Assembly (NCBI GenBank): GCA_016195385.1
Contig: JACPZS010000039.1
Span: 46,616 to 110,615, forward strand
DNA from: Verrucomicrobiota bacterium
Lineage (GTDB): Bacteria; Verrucomicrobiota; Verrucomicrobiia; Limisphaerales; JACPZS01
Direction of reading: 5' to 3'
DNA length: 64,000 nucleotides
In this document: piece by piece, positions 63,913 through 64,000 of the stretch
Position numbering within the stretch: position 1 is the stretch's first letter
How the letters are laid out: each line of letters begins with the position of its first letter
Made by a program: the position numbers and the translations under genes
Notes under the pieces: model-generated
Seen by the model: the letters and a program-made list of their open reading frames with translations, nothing else
Told to the model about the DNA's origin: nothing
Databases searched by the model: none

Positions 63913-64000
63913 ATGAAATGTCGCCACTGTGGCTCGGATCAACTGGTGCAGAACGGCTTCAGCCGTCATGGGCAGCAGCGCTGGCTGTGCCGGGCTTGTC
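63913..64000 (+). mobile_element. IS1-like transposase, N-terminal zinc ribbon (partial)
   Basis: The ATG at 63913 begins MKCRHCGSDQLVQNGFSRHG, then QQRWLCRAC, and runs off the right edge. The CxxC...CxxC zinc ribbon with NGFSRHGQQRW is the N-terminus of IS1-family InsA or of single-frame IS1-like transposases. The left inverted repeat should lie near 63860-63905 but was not identified. Confidence 0.75.

Overview
The window reads as a chromosomal segment of a soil or freshwater Verrucomicrobiota bacterium, probably of the Pedosphaera/Limisphaerales type. This is inferred from gene content, not from any rRNA. The pointers are a fused LpxC-FabZ gene, prepilin-like proteins with the H-X9-DG C-terminal pattern, a DUF1592/DUF1588 cytochrome next to DUF1552, a TIGR03790-type surface protein, many Tat-exported proteins, and high GC. 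No rRNA, tRNA or CRISPR array was seen.

Layout. 1-2.7 kb: the start of an ECF sigma factor, a vapBC-like toxin-antitoxin pair, a degenerate 21-bp tandem repeat array, and a 226-aa protein of unknown function. 2.7-8.5 kb: an exported prepilin-like protein, an RCC1-repeat surface protein, and a Ser/Thr kinase carrying an in-frame intergenic repeat insertion. 8.5-16.2 kb (minus strand): WYL regulator, Rho, an OlsA/OlsB ornithine-lipid pair, a hybrid sensor kinase and a glutaredoxin. 16.4-26.4 kb: phosphodiesterase-like protein, UvrB/UvrC-motif protein, YqeY, a Tat-exported unknown, a frameshifted GH43, a GT2 transferase, a shortened response regulator, a Rieske protein, aminopeptidase P and an SDR. 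26.5-32.3 kb: TIGR03790 protein, lpxC-fabZ, lpxA and a Gfo/Idh/MocA oxidoreductase. 32.3-34.6 kb: ankyrin protein and a DUF433/DUF5615 toxin-antitoxin pair.

34.6-41.7 kb is the most striking gene arrangement. The partner genes DUF1592 and DUF1552 are split by a RecQ-phosphoribosyltransferase plus DprA cassette of about 3.3 kb, bounded by near-perfect 24-bp direct repeats that match the end of the DUF1592 gene. 41.9-51.6 kb holds saccharide and aldonate catabolism genes: a GHL6-type hydrolase, a cytochrome-PQQ dehydrogenase, beta-propellers, a metallo-hydrolase, an esterase and a DgoD-like dehydratase. 51.9-55.4 kb is a minor pilin cluster. 55.4-60 kb has glyoxalase, esterase, MetF, GlcF and KDPG aldolase. 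60-63 kb (minus strand) is a VTC-DUF4956-membrane fusion protein operon. The right edge enters an IS1-like transposase that appears to cut a lipoprotein gene.

Several genes need a frameshift to read through (GH43, recQ, a PD40 beta-propeller), and one response regulator has an internal receiver-domain deletion. These may be real decay or sequence errors. The best candidates for undescribed biology are the 21-bp repeat array with its adjacent gene, the RecQ-PRTase/DprA cassette, and the repeat element domesticated inside a kinase.
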